Below, one piece after another: positions 27,716 through 36,289 of a stretch of DNA of 64,000 nt. The notes beneath the pieces are model-generated. The model was not told the origin of the DNA. It saw only the letters and a list, made by a program, of their open reading frames with translations, and did not search any database. A program made the translations under genes and the position numbers. This stretch comes from Pseudomonas fildesensis (GTDB lineage Bacteria > Pseudomonadota > Gammaproteobacteria > Pseudomonadales > Pseudomonadaceae), in NCBI RefSeq assembly GCF_001050345.1, contig NZ_LFMW01000002.1:372001-436000 (forward strand), read 5' to 3'. Position 1 is the stretch's first letter. The number at the start of each line of letters is the position of its first letter.

Positions 27716-28171
27716 ATGGATACCCGCATCCCTCCGCCGCTGGTTGCTGCCCTGTTCGGCCTGTTGATGTGGGTCGCTGCTCGACACTTACCCGGCGCCC
27801 TGGAGCTGACTATCGAGTGGCGCACTAGCCTGGCGCTGGTGGCGTTGCTAGCAGGAGTAGCTATTTGTCTAGCCGGCGTGCTGTCCTTCCGCAAGGCCCG
27901 CACCACGGTCAACCCGCTGAAGCCTGAAACGGCTTCGGCTCTGGTTAGCTCGGGCGTCTACAGATATACCCGCAACCCCATGTACTTAGGCTTCGCCATA
28001 GTCCTGATAGCCTGGTCAATCTTCCTCGCCTGGCCCCCGGCACTCCTAGGCGTGCTGGGCTTCGTTATGTACATGAATATCTTCCAGATCGGGCCGGAGG
28101 AGCGGGCCCTTGCCAGCCTTTTCGGGAGAGAGTTCACGCAATACTGCAGCCAGGTCAGACGTTGGCTATAG
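27716..28171 (+). CDS. Isoprenylcysteine methyltransferase-like membrane protein
   Basis: A 151-aa inner-membrane protein with about four membrane segments. GVYRYTRNPMYLGFAIVLI and EERALASLFGREFTQYCSQV, then RRWL, are the SAM-binding signature of the ICMT/phospholipid-methyltransferase (NnrU-like) family. Bacterial members have varied or unknown methyl acceptors. AGGA lies 7 nt before the ATG. Confidence 0.85.
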   Translation: MDTRIPPPLVAALFGLLMWVAARHLPGALELTIEWRTSLALVALLAGVAICLAGVLSFRKARTTVNPLKPETASALVSSGVYRYTRNPMYLGFAIVLIAWSIFLAWPPALLGVLGFVMYMNIFQIGPEERALASLFGREFTQYCSQVRRWL

Positions 28172-28234
28172 CGAGGGGAACGTCCGTTTTTGGCTGTTAG
28201 CGCCCCTTCCCCAATGGCGCCTTTTTGGCCCTGC

Positions 28235-28372
28235 TTACTCATGAACGTTCGTCGTTTTCAACTCATCAAGCGTCATGCGCCGACGCGCAGGCGTAGCAGT
28301 CAATTTGTACCCCAAGCCCTCAAGGATCGTGACAACGTTACGAATCCCAGTATTGCCAAGCTCCCAGGTTGA
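28235..28372 (-). pseudogene. C-terminal relic of an XRE antitoxin-like gene
   Basis: The minus strand reads STWELGNTGIRNVVTILEGL and then GYKLTATPARRRMTLDEL to a stop. This resembles the end of XRE helix-turn-helix proteins of the HigA/HipB type, where the last helix of the DNA-binding domain leads to 'LGL.L...P'. The N-terminal half is gone, cut by the end of the MFS gene, and no toxin gene remains. Confidence 0.5.
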
Positions 28373-28381
28373 AGCGCAGCG

Positions 28382-29608
28382 CTAGCAAGGCTGAGCCGCC
28401 AAGCTGTTGCTGACATTTCGCCCCAGCACGAGCACGGTCACAAAACCGAAGCCCACCAGCACCGTCGCCAGGCTTAACAACACCGAGCTGCCCATCTGGT
28501 CGACGATCCGCCCGCCGAAGAACGAGCCCAGGGCAATAATCACCTGGAACAACGCGACGAACAGCGGCATGCCGCGTTCGACATCCTTGGGCGCGACGAC
28601 AAACATCCAGATACTGGCGCAGGCCGGGAAGGCGCCGAAGGCGAAGCCCCAGAGTGCGATCAGCATCGCGGCGCCGGTCATGCCGGTGGCGAAGTAGGGG
28701 AACAGGGCGGTACTGGTGCCGATCATCAGCGCGACCAGCAGCAGGGTGTGACGAACACTGCGGTTGGCGGCGAAACCGGCAAAAATATTGCCCATTACCC
28801 CAGCCACGCCAAAGAGCAGCAGCAGTGAGCCAATCGTCGGCCCGTCGAAGCCGGAACTGTATTTGAAGAAGGGCGCGACATACGTGTAGGCAGCAAAGTG
28901 CGCCAGGCCGATCAGCAACACAGCGATCAAACCGACCCGCGCTTGTGGGTTGATAAAGAGGGCCGGCAGGTCGCTGATGCGAATGGCCTTTTCCGGGTTG
29001 AGCCGGGGTAGCAGGAACACCTGCGCCAGTAACACCGGTATGCCCAGCAGCGCGGTAACCAGGAAGGTCATGCGCCAGCCCATCAGGCCACTGAGCCAGG
29101 TGCCGACGGGTACGCCCAGCACGGTGGCCAAGGTCACGCCCACCATGATGATCGACGTGGCCTGGGCAACGCCCACGCCCTTGGGGGCCAAGCGGCTGCT
29201 GAGGGCGATGGCCGTCGCCCAGAAACCGCCGATACTGATGCCCAGTAGTACGCGGCCGAACAGCAGCAGGCTGAAGTCGCTGGCGAAGGCCACGACCGAG
29301 TTGGCGATGATCATGATGAACGTCAGGCCGATCAGCAGGTAACGGCGGTCCATGGTGCCAATGCTGACAGACAGGAAGGGGGCGGCGAGGGCGGCCATGA
29401 TGCCGGGCAGGGTCACCATCAGCCCGGCGTGGCCGGCACTGATGCCCAGGTCGCTGGCGACGTCGTTGAGTACACCCACCGGCAGAAACTCACTGGTCAC
29501 CAGGGCGAAGGCACCCACGGCGACCGAGAGAATCGCCAGCCACTGCTGTTTGACACTCTGTTGACTATGTTCGGGTAGGCCGCGAGGGGCGTGGCTGGCG
29601 CTTGGCAT
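28382..29608 (-). CDS. MFS exporter, DHA1 family (NepI/AraJ-like)
   Basis: A 408-aa inner-membrane protein with about 12 hydrophobic segments. It shows LVTSEFLPVGVLNDVASDLG near helix 1 and motif C VGVTLATVLGVPVGTWLSGL, typical of small-molecule and purine-nucleoside or sugar efflux proteins. The ATG at 29608 (MPSASHAPRG) was chosen; the open frame extends 40 codons further but lacks conserved sequence. The substrate is unknown and no adjacent regulator is seen. Confidence 0.85.
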   Translation of the reverse strand: MPSASHAPRGLPEHSQQSVKQQWLAILSVAVGAFALVTSEFLPVGVLNDVASDLGISAGHAGLMVTLPGIMAALAAPFLSVSIGTMDRRYLLIGLTFIMIIANSVVAFASDFSLLLFGRVLLGISIGGFWATAIALSSRLAPKGVGVAQATSIIMVGVTLATVLGVPVGTWLSGLMGWRMTFLVTALLGIPVLLAQVFLLPRLNPEKAIRISDLPALFINPQARVGLIAVLLIGLAHFAAYTYVAPFFKYSSGFDGPTIGSLLLLFGVAGVMGNIFAGFAANRSVRHTLLLVALMIGTSTALFPYFATGMTGAAMLIALWGFAFGAFPACASIWMFVVAPKDVERGMPLFVALFQVIIALGSFFGGRIVDQMGSSVLLSLATVLVGFGFVTVLVLGRNVSNSLAAQPC

Positions 29609-29805
29609 GGTGTTGGGTTCCAAGGGGAATGTCGCCTGAAGCCAGGCGGGGGAGAGGGGGAGAAATGGGAGGCGATTATAGGAATGGGGGTTGGCAACCC
29701 AATAGGCGAGCCGTTCGATAGTAATCATCAGTGCAATCGATGCGACGCGCTTGGGCCCATGGCGCGTGTCCGAGCATTAAGTTGGAAAATATTGAAGAGG
29801 CCGGC

Positions 29806-29940
29806 ATGAACCGCACTCCTGTGGCAGAAAAGCTCGCGGCTGAGATTTAAATCCATAGCGAGTTTTTCAACCGACTCGGCAAGAGTTGGACACAGATTTT
29901 CCCATGGCTAACCCGCGTGACCACCCGCATCGATGAATAG
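29806..29940 (+). pseudogene. Tiny ORF interrupted by in-frame TAA
   Basis: MNRTPVAEKLAAEI, then TAA at 29848-29850, then IHSEFFNRLGKSWTQIFPWL in the same frame to a second stop at 29940. The continuity across the stop suggests a small gene or gene start broken by a nonsense mutation. The family is not recognised. It overlaps the end of the gene on the other strand. Confidence 0.3.
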
Positions 29941-30549
29941 CTTGCGGAGCTTTTTTCGAGCCGCCTCTGAAAGGCGCAGTGAATAACGTTGAAACTCTTT
30001 CTCTGCTGCGTCGGGCTTGCCGTTCACGGCCAATACAAAGGCATATGCAAGAGGATGTTGTGTGTAGTTGTAGAAACCCAGGCCACCAGTCGACAGATGC
30101 TGCTTGACCCTCTCGAAAGCACCAGGCAGGTCGGCTATCGAACGAGCCTCGCTCCAGAACGATTCAGCTTTGGGAATGGCAGCCCTGAGGATATTGGGTG
30201 CGCTGCTCGCTATAGCATCAGGTCCATAGCTATATGAGATATCAAACGACTGATCTCGCACATCGAAAGTCAGATCAGGTCGTGCTGATTTTGACGTCCT
30301 GTGCCATTTGATTTCATTTCCGGAGAGATGAGGGACGAAGTCCAGTGACAGAGCCCATGACGGCGCTAGTGCGCCGCCTTTCCACTGCTCAAGGCGAAAG
30401 ATTTGGCGAATGGGAGCATCGTCGCTACGAAGCCAGGACAGCGGGCCCTGTACCTCGAATCCTAGCGGCTGTAAAAGTGACTCTACAGTGGGCGAAACTA
30501 TTTCGTGGACTTGATCTAATCGCACTATTTCGAACGCTTTTCCCTGCAT
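29908..30549 (-). CDS. Uncharacterised DUF4304-like protein
   Basis: A 213-aa soluble protein: an N-terminal beta-rich part (LLQPLGFEVQGPLSWLRSDD...IFRLEQWKGGALAPSWALSL) resembles DUF4304-type domains found among immunity and accessory proteins, and the C-terminal part is helical. ATG 30549 was chosen; a GTG at 30579 is possible. No partner gene is obvious. Confidence 0.55.
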   Translation of the reverse strand: MQGKAFEIVRLDQVHEIVSPTVESLLQPLGFEVQGPLSWLRSDDAPIRQIFRLEQWKGGALAPSWALSLDFVPHLSGNEIKWHRTSKSARPDLTFDVRDQSFDISYSYGPDAIASSAPNILRAAIPKAESFWSEARSIADLPGAFERVKQHLSTGGLGFYNYTQHPLAYAFVLAVNGKPDAAEKEFQRYSLRLSEAARKKLRKLFIDAGGHAG

Positions 30550-30621
30550 CGCCGGCCCCCTGTTCAAAAGTAAACTCACTCGACAATTTCAGTCGACTCG
30601 AACTCAAATAGCGCAAAAAAA

Positions 30622-30672
30622 ACGGGGTCAGAACACGTTTATCCGAGTCGCCGAATCGTGGTCTGCCCCCGT
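30622..30672. repeat. Imperfect inverted repeat, MITE-like end motif
   Basis: ACGGGGTCAGAACACG (30622-30637) and CGTGGTCTGCCCCCGT (30657-30672) pair with two mismatches around a 19-nt loop. GGGGTCAGA-type ends occur in many proteobacterial mobile repeats. It could also act as a terminator for either neighbouring gene. Confidence 0.5.
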
Positions 30673-30699
30673 TCTTCGCTTAAGCATCGCTGCCCTACC

Positions 30700-31290
30700 T
30701 CAAAACTTGCAAAGCCCCCTACCGAGATCGCGCGCATCGGAATCCGGCCACGGTTCAAACTTCGTCCGGTCTGTCAGGTTCTGCACCGTACGGCCATCAA
30801 GCACCGGGTACTTGCGCTTCAAGGCGGGCACCGTCGTGTCGGCGTTGTTGACGTTAGACAGGCAGAAGGTCAGGGCATTGGCGGCGAAGTCGCCAATGTA
30901 GGCGGTCTCGCCCGCTTTCACGCTGAAGATCACCGGGTTTGCCCGGGGCTGCGTTTCGCCACGGTAATATCGGTAGTTCCACTGGTAGATTTCATAGTTG
31001 CCCGCAGGCACTTCGTACATGAAGAGATTCCCCAGCCGGTTTGGCGACGGTTCATCGTCTTCGGCACTCATCGTGTCCAACGGGACGGTGGTGTACCGCT
31101 CGCCGACTTTACGGATATGCACCATCAGTCCATGGGGTTGCGTCAGGAAACCTTCAGTAATGGAGCCAACGATGATGGCTTTGGTCGGGTCTGGCGGGCG
31201 GGTGCCGTCATAGCGTCCCGTGGTGCATCCCACAAGCAGTGTAGAGAGGGCGACAGCCGCAAAAATGGCCTTGGGTTTCCATGACATCAC
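30700..31290 (-). CDS. Lipoprotein, unknown
   Basis: A 196-aa precursor (195 if the second Met is used) with lipobox TLLVGC (Cys at about 22). The mature part has a beta-sandwich look: FMYEVPAGNYEIYQWNYRYY, then a 'VKAGETAYIGDF' block typical of proteins that carry DUF2846-like folds. Periplasm-facing. Function unknown. Confidence 0.75.
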   Translation of the reverse strand: MMSWKPKAIFAAVALSTLLVGCTTGRYDGTRPPDPTKAIIVGSITEGFLTQPHGLMVHIRKVGERYTTVPLDTMSAEDDEPSPNRLGNLFMYEVPAGNYEIYQWNYRYYRGETQPRANPVIFSVKAGETAYIGDFAANALTFCLSNVNNADTTVPALKRKYPVLDGRTVQNLTDRTKFEPWPDSDARDLGRGLCKF

Positions 31291-31396
31291 GTGGGTCTAT
31301 TCCTTTATTAAAAGTGGTTTCAGCGTTTGCGCGGCCTTGAATGATACGCGAGGTTTTCCAGGCGCATCCAACGTTGGGTTGAGTCTCGTGCCTGCT

Positions 31397-32443
31397 TCAG
31401 TTGCGAAACGACTTCGCCAGAAACTCGCTGATCAACCCCACAACCTGCCCATGAATCACCTCACGCGACCGAGCCCCTTCGCCTTCCCCATCCCCACAAA
31501 TAATCCCGTCGCCCGGCACGTCTGCTTCGAGCAATTTCACCGCGCCCGGTTTGCAGATCGACATAAAGCTGAAGTGGCTGGCGTCGCCGATCTCCAAGTA
31601 CTGCGTCGACGCTTTTGGCAAACGCCGGGCCATATCGGCAGACTCCAACTCAGCTGGCAGCGCCTCCTCCGACACACCTGCTGCAATCACCAGTGCCGGC
31701 ACCGGCAGCGCTGCCAGGCTGGCGTCGGTCATCCCGCGTGACAGGCCCAGGTCCAGGGACACCACGGCGCGCACGCGTTTGTCGCTCAAGTCGGCGGCCA
31801 GTTTCGCCTTCCCGTCTGGAACGCCGGTGGGGTTCATCCGCAGGTAGGCTTTGCAACCGGCCAACACCGCGTGGGTGCTGCAGTCGCGGGTGAACAAGTC
31901 TGGGTCGAAACGCGCGCCGGCGGTTTCCATGACGGTCCAGCCGCCGAGGGAGTGGCCTATCACTGCGATCCGTTGTGTGGCGACCGCGCCAAACAACTTC
32001 GGCTGGGCGATGACCGCATCGATGGCCCGGCTCAAGTCTTTGGGGCGTTGCCATAACTGCGCCGCGTTTTTAGGGGTGCGGTCCCGGCTGGTGGTGCCGG
32101 GGTGGTTGACCGCCGCCACGATGTAGCCCCGATGCGCCAGCGCGCTGGCCAGCCACACCTGTTTGCCCCAGTTACCGCCGTCACCGTGGGAGAGCACGAC
32201 CAAGGGATGCTCGCCGGCCGCCGGTGGTGCGTCGGGCACGGCGAGGGCACCGACGAACACGATGTCGTCGGCGATCAACTCAGGTTTCGCGTTGGTTGTG
32301 GCGGGGTACCAGACGACCAGTTGCAGCGGGCGGTCGTTTTGCGCGTCGGGCAGGGTCGCGGTCTGGAAGCCGATAGGGCTGTTGTCAGCCAGCACGGGTG
32401 CGGCCAGGCAGAGTAGAAGCAGGGTGGAGAATACGGTTTTCAT
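31397..32443 (-). CDS. Exported alpha/beta hydrolase (PAF-acetylhydrolase-like)
   Basis: A 348-aa precursor with a signal peptide (cleaved after VLA). The nucleophile elbow is VIGHSLGGWT (Ser) and the catalytic His lies in DASHFSF. LSHGDGGN forms the oxyanion region, as in dienelactone-hydrolase and platelet-activating-factor acetylhydrolase relatives. It would act as a periplasmic esterase or lipase of unknown substrate. Confidence 0.85.
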   Translation of the reverse strand: MKTVFSTLLLLCLAAPVLADNSPIGFQTATLPDAQNDRPLQLVVWYPATTNAKPELIADDIVFVGALAVPDAPPAAGEHPLVVLSHGDGGNWGKQVWLASALAHRGYIVAAVNHPGTTSRDRTPKNAAQLWQRPKDLSRAIDAVIAQPKLFGAVATQRIAVIGHSLGGWTVMETAGARFDPDLFTRDCSTHAVLAGCKAYLRMNPTGVPDGKAKLAADLSDKRVRAVVSLDLGLSRGMTDASLAALPVPALVIAAGVSEEALPAELESADMARRLPKASTQYLEIGDASHFSFMSICKPGAVKLLEADVPGDGIICGDGEGEGARSREVIHGQVVGLISEFLAKSFRN

Positions 32444-32638
32444 TGTTTTTATAGTCCTTGAATTGATTGATCCATCATTCCGCTTCGTGCGAGGTTAGCG
32501 CCCGCGTTAACTGACTTCGGCGGTCGCGGTTAAATAAATCCGTCCCAGTAACTGCAGTTACTGCACACGCGTGCGGGAATGTCGCAGGTAGCCAGTGCCT
32601 ATGGCAAGCCATGCGTATTCCCGCGTTTTCGGGTGCTG

Positions 32639-33157
32639 TTAGAAGCGCCAGTCCTGTGTCAGAACGAGTTGGCAGAACGGCCCGTCAAGCGTTGCATTGT
32701 GGTGAGCGACAATGTCTTCAGCTTTCATCACGGGCGTGTCTGTGCAGGTGTGGCCATCGGCGACCAGTACCGCATCGAAGCCAAGGTCACGTGCTGCACG
32801 GCAGGTACTGTCGACGCAGTATTGGGTTTTCATCCCTGCGATCACCACACCGGTAGCGCCGCAAGCGCGCAAATTGCCCGCAAGGTCGGTCATTTCGAAG
32901 GCGTTGGGCCGGCGTTTTTCGAACACCACTTCGCCACCGAGCAGCTTCAATTCCTGCGCAACCATCGTCAGTGGGCTGCCGGGTTCGATAGGCGACCCGG
33001 CGGGCCCGATGTGGCGGGCTATAAAAATCGGCGCTCCTGCGCTGCGTGCCTTGTCCAGCAAGATATTCACCGTTTCCAACAACGCTTCACAGCGCCATGG
33101 TTTTTCCGGTCCGTGAACAAGCCCGACTTGGACATCGAGTATCAACAGGGCGTACAT
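32639..33157 (-). CDS. Isochorismatase-like cysteine hydrolase
   Basis: A 172-aa cytosolic hydrolase. The catalytic triad of the family is visible: Asp in LLILDVQVG, Lys in FEKRRPNAF and Cys in GMKTQYCVDST. Members cleave amides (nicotinamidase-like) or the vinyl ether of isochorismate; the exact reaction is unknown. AAGGAG precedes the ATG at 33157, so a longer start at 33190 is unlikely. A terminator just upstream separates it from the lipoprotein gene. Confidence 0.88.
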   Translation of the reverse strand: MYALLILDVQVGLVHGPEKPWRCEALLETVNILLDKARSAGAPIFIARHIGPAGSPIEPGSPLTMVAQELKLLGGEVVFEKRRPNAFEMTDLAGNLRACGATGVVIAGMKTQYCVDSTCRAARDLGFDAVLVADGHTCTDTPVMKAEDIVAHHNATLDGPFCQLVLTQDWRF

Positions 33158-33198
33158 GGGTGCATCTCCTTGCGTTTGAGCCAGCGACACAAGGGCAT

Positions 33199-33231
33199 AA
33201 AAAAGGCCCTGTCCATCGCTGGCGGGCCTTT
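33199..33231 (-). terminator. Rho-independent terminator (leftward)
   Basis: The stem AAAGGCCC/GGGCCTTT (33202-33209, 33224-33231) with a 14-nt loop is followed, on the minus strand, by a run of six T. It ends leftward transcription from the lipoprotein gene at 33428. 33232-33427 holds a GGTCGTGGT-type microrepeat near 33290 and no gene. Confidence 0.75.
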
Positions 33232-33427
33232 GAGGTTTGTCTGCTATTCGCTTACGACACCTCGCACGCTCCGCATTCTGCGGTCGTGGTGGTCGTGGTC
33301 GAGGTGAGGAAATAGTTAGTCATGGATCGACACTAGCAATATCGCTACAAGCTGACAACACAGGATTTGGCAGGCGCAATAGAAACAGTGAAGGGGGTGA
33401 GGTTTTCCTCATCCCTTTCTGTTCCTG

Positions 33428-33889
33428 TCAGCGCACCCGCTTACTGACGACTTCGCCGGTCGCCGAATCTTCCAGCCATATTTCCAGTCGGTTGAGGCCA
33501 ATGTACTTGGAGCGGGCGATGATCTTCTGGCCGGCCTTACCCTCGAACTCAAGATCCGCAAACATGAAGTGCCGAGGCAGCCGGTACTCCAATTGCATCG
33601 TGTACTTGCCCGGCGTCAGCACGGCGCGTTGGGGCGAATCATTCTTGTAGTAGTAGGTGGACAACGGGATGTTCCCGACCTTTTTGTCGTTGACCTTGAT
33701 GATGTTCAGGTCCGGCAGCAGGTCCGCATAGTGGCGCTGGGGCCTGCCCGCATAGGTGTCGGTTTCCACCACCGTGTAGCGCGACTCATCCGTCACTTCG
33801 CTGGCCGCGACATTCGAATAGGCAGGCATCTCCGCACAACCGTGCAGGCACAGGAGTGCGATAAAAGCGGGTAGGGCGATTGTTTTCAT
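33428..33889 (-). CDS. Lipoprotein with carbohydrate-like beta fold, unknown
   Basis: A 153-aa precursor with lipobox LCLHGC (Cys at about 17). The mature region has IIKVNDKKVGNIPLSTYYYK and LTPGKYTMQLEY, the layout of DUF2846-type beta-sandwich lipoproteins. Periplasm-facing, unknown role. The terminator at 33199 follows it. Confidence 0.75.
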   Translation of the reverse strand: MKTIALPAFIALLCLHGCAEMPAYSNVAASEVTDESRYTVVETDTYAGRPQRHYADLLPDLNIIKVNDKKVGNIPLSTYYYKNDSPQRAVLTPGKYTMQLEYRLPRHFMFADLEFEGKAGQKIIARSKYIGLNRLEIWLEDSATGEVVSKRVR

Positions 33890-33942
33890 TTATTAACTCG
33901 GTCTTCGCAATAACGTAACGTTAGTTATCGGCCAGCAAACTA

Positions 33943-34299
33943 CTAGGCTTGAGCGGTCCAGACGGCCAGTTCATAACCATCCGGGTCCTTGAAGTGGAAT
34001 CGGCTTCCACCGGGGAACGAAAAGGTGTCGCGCGTGATAATCGCGCCCGCAGCCTTGAGCCGCTGTTGCGCTTCGTTGAGATCATCGCAATACAAAATGA
34101 CGAGAGGGCCACCCGGCCGAACGGGTTCGCCTGTGGTGAAACCGCCGGTGAGGCGGCCATCGCTGAATTCGGTATAGGTGGGGCCGTAGTCGACGAATGT
34201 CCAACCGAATACGCCGCCGTAAAATGCTTTGCTGCGGGCGATGTCGCTGACGTTGAATTCGATATTGTCGATCTGTAGGTTTTTACCGCGAACGCTCAT
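33943..34299 (-). CDS. VOC/glyoxalase-fold protein
   Basis: A 118-aa protein of the vicinal-oxygen-chelate superfamily: paired betaalphabetabetabeta modules, with NIEFNVSDIARSKAFYGGVF at the start and FKDPDGYELAVW at the end. Members may be dioxygenases, lyases or resistance binding proteins; a putative activity cannot be assigned. The interval 34300-34508 upstream holds no other gene. Confidence 0.85.
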   Translation of the reverse strand: MSVRGKNLQIDNIEFNVSDIARSKAFYGGVFGWTFVDYGPTYTEFSDGRLTGGFTTGEPVRPGGPLVILYCDDLNEAQQRLKAAGAIITRDTFSFPGGSRFHFKDPDGYELAVWTAQA

Positions 34300-34508
34300 G
34301 GGGGCCTCCTTGGCTGATGTTCAGGGCGGCGATTGTAACGGATCGGATGGGCGAATAGCGCTGGAGCAAATGGCATTTTGGGCCTACACCGCTTCGTCAG
34401 TCCCCCGACGCTACGTCGTCTTTCGGATAGCTGGCCGCTGTTTAACCTTGGTATTGGCCAGCACCGCCCGATAACTACTCCAGTATCCATTGAGAAAAAG
34501 GGCAGACC

Positions 34509-34718
34509 ATGACCAACCAAGCCGAGACCGCCATCCTCGCCGGCGGTTGCTTCTGGGGCATGCAGGATCTGTTGCGACGCTACCCTGGCGTGCTGCACAC
34601 GCGAGTCGGCTACACCGGCGGCGATCTGCCGAGTGCTACCTACCGCAACTTGCTGCTTTGGCAAGAAAGCGTAAGCGTCCAGCCAACACACTTTGCCGGC
34701 AAGGGTGAAATGATTTGA
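34509..34718 (+). pseudogene. Truncated duplicate of msrA
   Basis: Codons 1-47 (GCFWG included) match the intact msrA at 26162 nearly exactly, and the match extends about 65 bp upstream to 34444. After the shared TYRN the frame becomes [14 protein letters not shown] and ends after 69 codons. The reductase body and resolving region are missing, so it is non-functional. Confidence 0.92.
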
Positions 34719-34773
34719 ATCCGATGCATTCCTTGTAGAGAATCCCCGTCTTTGGCTCGAAAGGATGCGTGCG

Positions 34774-35253
34774 ATGAAGTTCGAAGAGACTTTCCAATAC
34801 ATGGGCAATCACGGGATCGTTTTCAACGTATCGCAGATCACCCTCACCGACAGCGAACGCGGGCGCCTGCGCGAGCTGCATTTTGGCGAGGCAAGAAGCG
34901 CCCACTATGAGGTCAACAACAAGGTCGTCGAGGTGTACGACAAGATGTTGGCCAAGAGCCTGCCGTGCGTGATGATGATCGGCATCTCCAATCCGCTGAC
35001 CCGGCAGCAGGGTGATGCCCTCAATGCCCAACGCACCAAGATCGCCAACCTTGCCGCTAGTGCCTTCGCTGGCGCCACCTCTGCTGTGGCCTCCCCCTAC
35101 GTGGGTGTTCCTGTAGGCGCCGGTGTACGCATGTACGCCAATGAAATCTTGCCCACCTATCATGCAGGCGACGTACTGGTCAGCATCGAGGCGCAGGTCA
35201 ACGGCGGTATCGGCCCGCAACGCTCCGGCTCGACACTGATCATCAAGACCTGA
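34774..35253 (+). CDS. Uncharacterised soluble protein
   Basis: A 159-aa protein without signal peptide or recognised family. It begins MKFEETFQYMGNHGIVFNVS and contains a Gly/Ala-rich stretch (AASAFAGATSAVASPYVGVP) that could be a single membrane or hydrophobic segment. AAGGA lies 8 nt before the chosen ATG. It is followed by a small membrane protein 12 nt on, so the two form an operon. Confidence 0.7.
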   Translation: MKFEETFQYMGNHGIVFNVSQITLTDSERGRLRELHFGEARSAHYEVNNKVVEVYDKMLAKSLPCVMMIGISNPLTRQQGDALNAQRTKIANLAASAFAGATSAVASPYVGVPVGAGVRMYANEILPTYHAGDVLVSIEAQVNGGIGPQRSGSTLIIKT

Positions 35254-35265
35254 CTGGAGAAGCAC

Positions 35266-35508
35266 ATGTCCGAAATTATCCAAATGGTCATTGCCCTGGT
35301 GCTGTTCTTTCTGCTCGATCGGTTTCTCAAGTCGTATCTGCTTCGCAAGTGGCTAGGGGTGCTGCTGGTGGTGGGTGGCGCGGTCGGCTGCGTTGCGGCA
35401 AGCCAAACCCGCTTGTTAGGGGTTGATCTGGGGCTGCTGTCGATCTTTGCCGTTGCGCTGGGGGTGGGGTTGTTCCTGAAGCGGCGGCGGTTTGAGCGGG
35501 TTGGCTGA
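35266..35508 (+). CDS. Small membrane protein
   Basis: An 80-aa protein with about three hydrophobic segments (IIQMVIALVLFFLLDRFL, WLGVLLVVGGAVGCVAA, LLSIFAVALGVGLFLK) and a basic tail KRRRFERVG facing the cytoplasm. No family recognised. Partner of the preceding gene. Confidence 0.7.
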   Translation: MSEIIQMVIALVLFFLLDRFLKSYLLRKWLGVLLVVGGAVGCVAASQTRLLGVDLGLLSIFAVALGVGLFLKRRRFERVG

Positions 35509-35611
35509 AGGGGGAGGCGTTTGCGCTCATTCAGCGCCCCTAAGCCCTGACCTGAAAACCAGGGCCATGAGAAAAATAGGGGGCAGACGATCTCAGGAGG
35601 TTGTACTTGCC

Positions 35612-36196
35612 CTATTCAGGTTTCTGCCTGGAACGAAACGCCGCCACTTTCATACGGTTGCCGCAGGTCGACATGCTGCACCAGCGGCGGCGGTGCGATT
35701 TACTCAGGTCATGAAACAGCAGAATGCAATCATGCGCCTCACACTGGCGAACAAATTCGAACTTCTCGCTCGTGACCAGACTCACCAAGGAATCGGCCAC
35801 AGGCCAAAGCAGGCTTGCCGGGCTGCGGTCCCTTTGATGAACGCCGACTCGGAACTCCTGCGCTTCGCCATCCCATTCCAGCCTACTCACCGGGCGACCC
35901 GCTTCAAGCATCTGATTGATCAAGGTGAGATCGACTGAAACGCCTTTCATTGCGGCGTTTACCAAGGCCCTTGAACAGTCGCGAAGCTTGCGAGCTTCAT
36001 CCAGCAGTCCACGCGGGACCTTTGGGGCAGCGCTCTCAGGCAGCAGCCCTGCCATCTTGAGCCAGCTCGCGACGCTTTGATCATCGGTAAGGCAGTCGTG
36101 ACGTAGGTCACCCACACCGTACTCACTATTGATGAAATCGAGGGCAAGGTTGTCAGCCAGAAAGAGTGCGCCGGAAGAAGTGCTGGTCGGATTCAT
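35612..36196 (-). CDS. CGNR zinc-finger (ABATE) transcription factor
   Basis: A 194-aa protein: the N-terminal ABATE domain has LALDFINSEYGVG, and the C-terminal CGNR zinc finger has four cysteines (CEAHDC, WCSMSTCGNRMKVAAF). Such proteins are stress-linked DNA-binding regulators. It diverges from an exported hydrolase gene 93 bp away, its likely target. Confidence 0.87.
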   Translation of the reverse strand: MNPTSTSSGALFLADNLALDFINSEYGVGDLRHDCLTDDQSVASWLKMAGLLPESAAPKVPRGLLDEARKLRDCSRALVNAAMKGVSVDLTLINQMLEAGRPVSRLEWDGEAQEFRVGVHQRDRSPASLLWPVADSLVSLVTSEKFEFVRQCEAHDCILLFHDLSKSHRRRWCSMSTCGNRMKVAAFRSRQKPE

Positions 36197-36289
36197 ATAG
36201 CTCTGTAACTAATAAAATAAGTTTGACAGGTTACCAAAAAGCTACGTAACCTTCAAATATCAAATTTAACGGTTACAAAGGAAATCGTC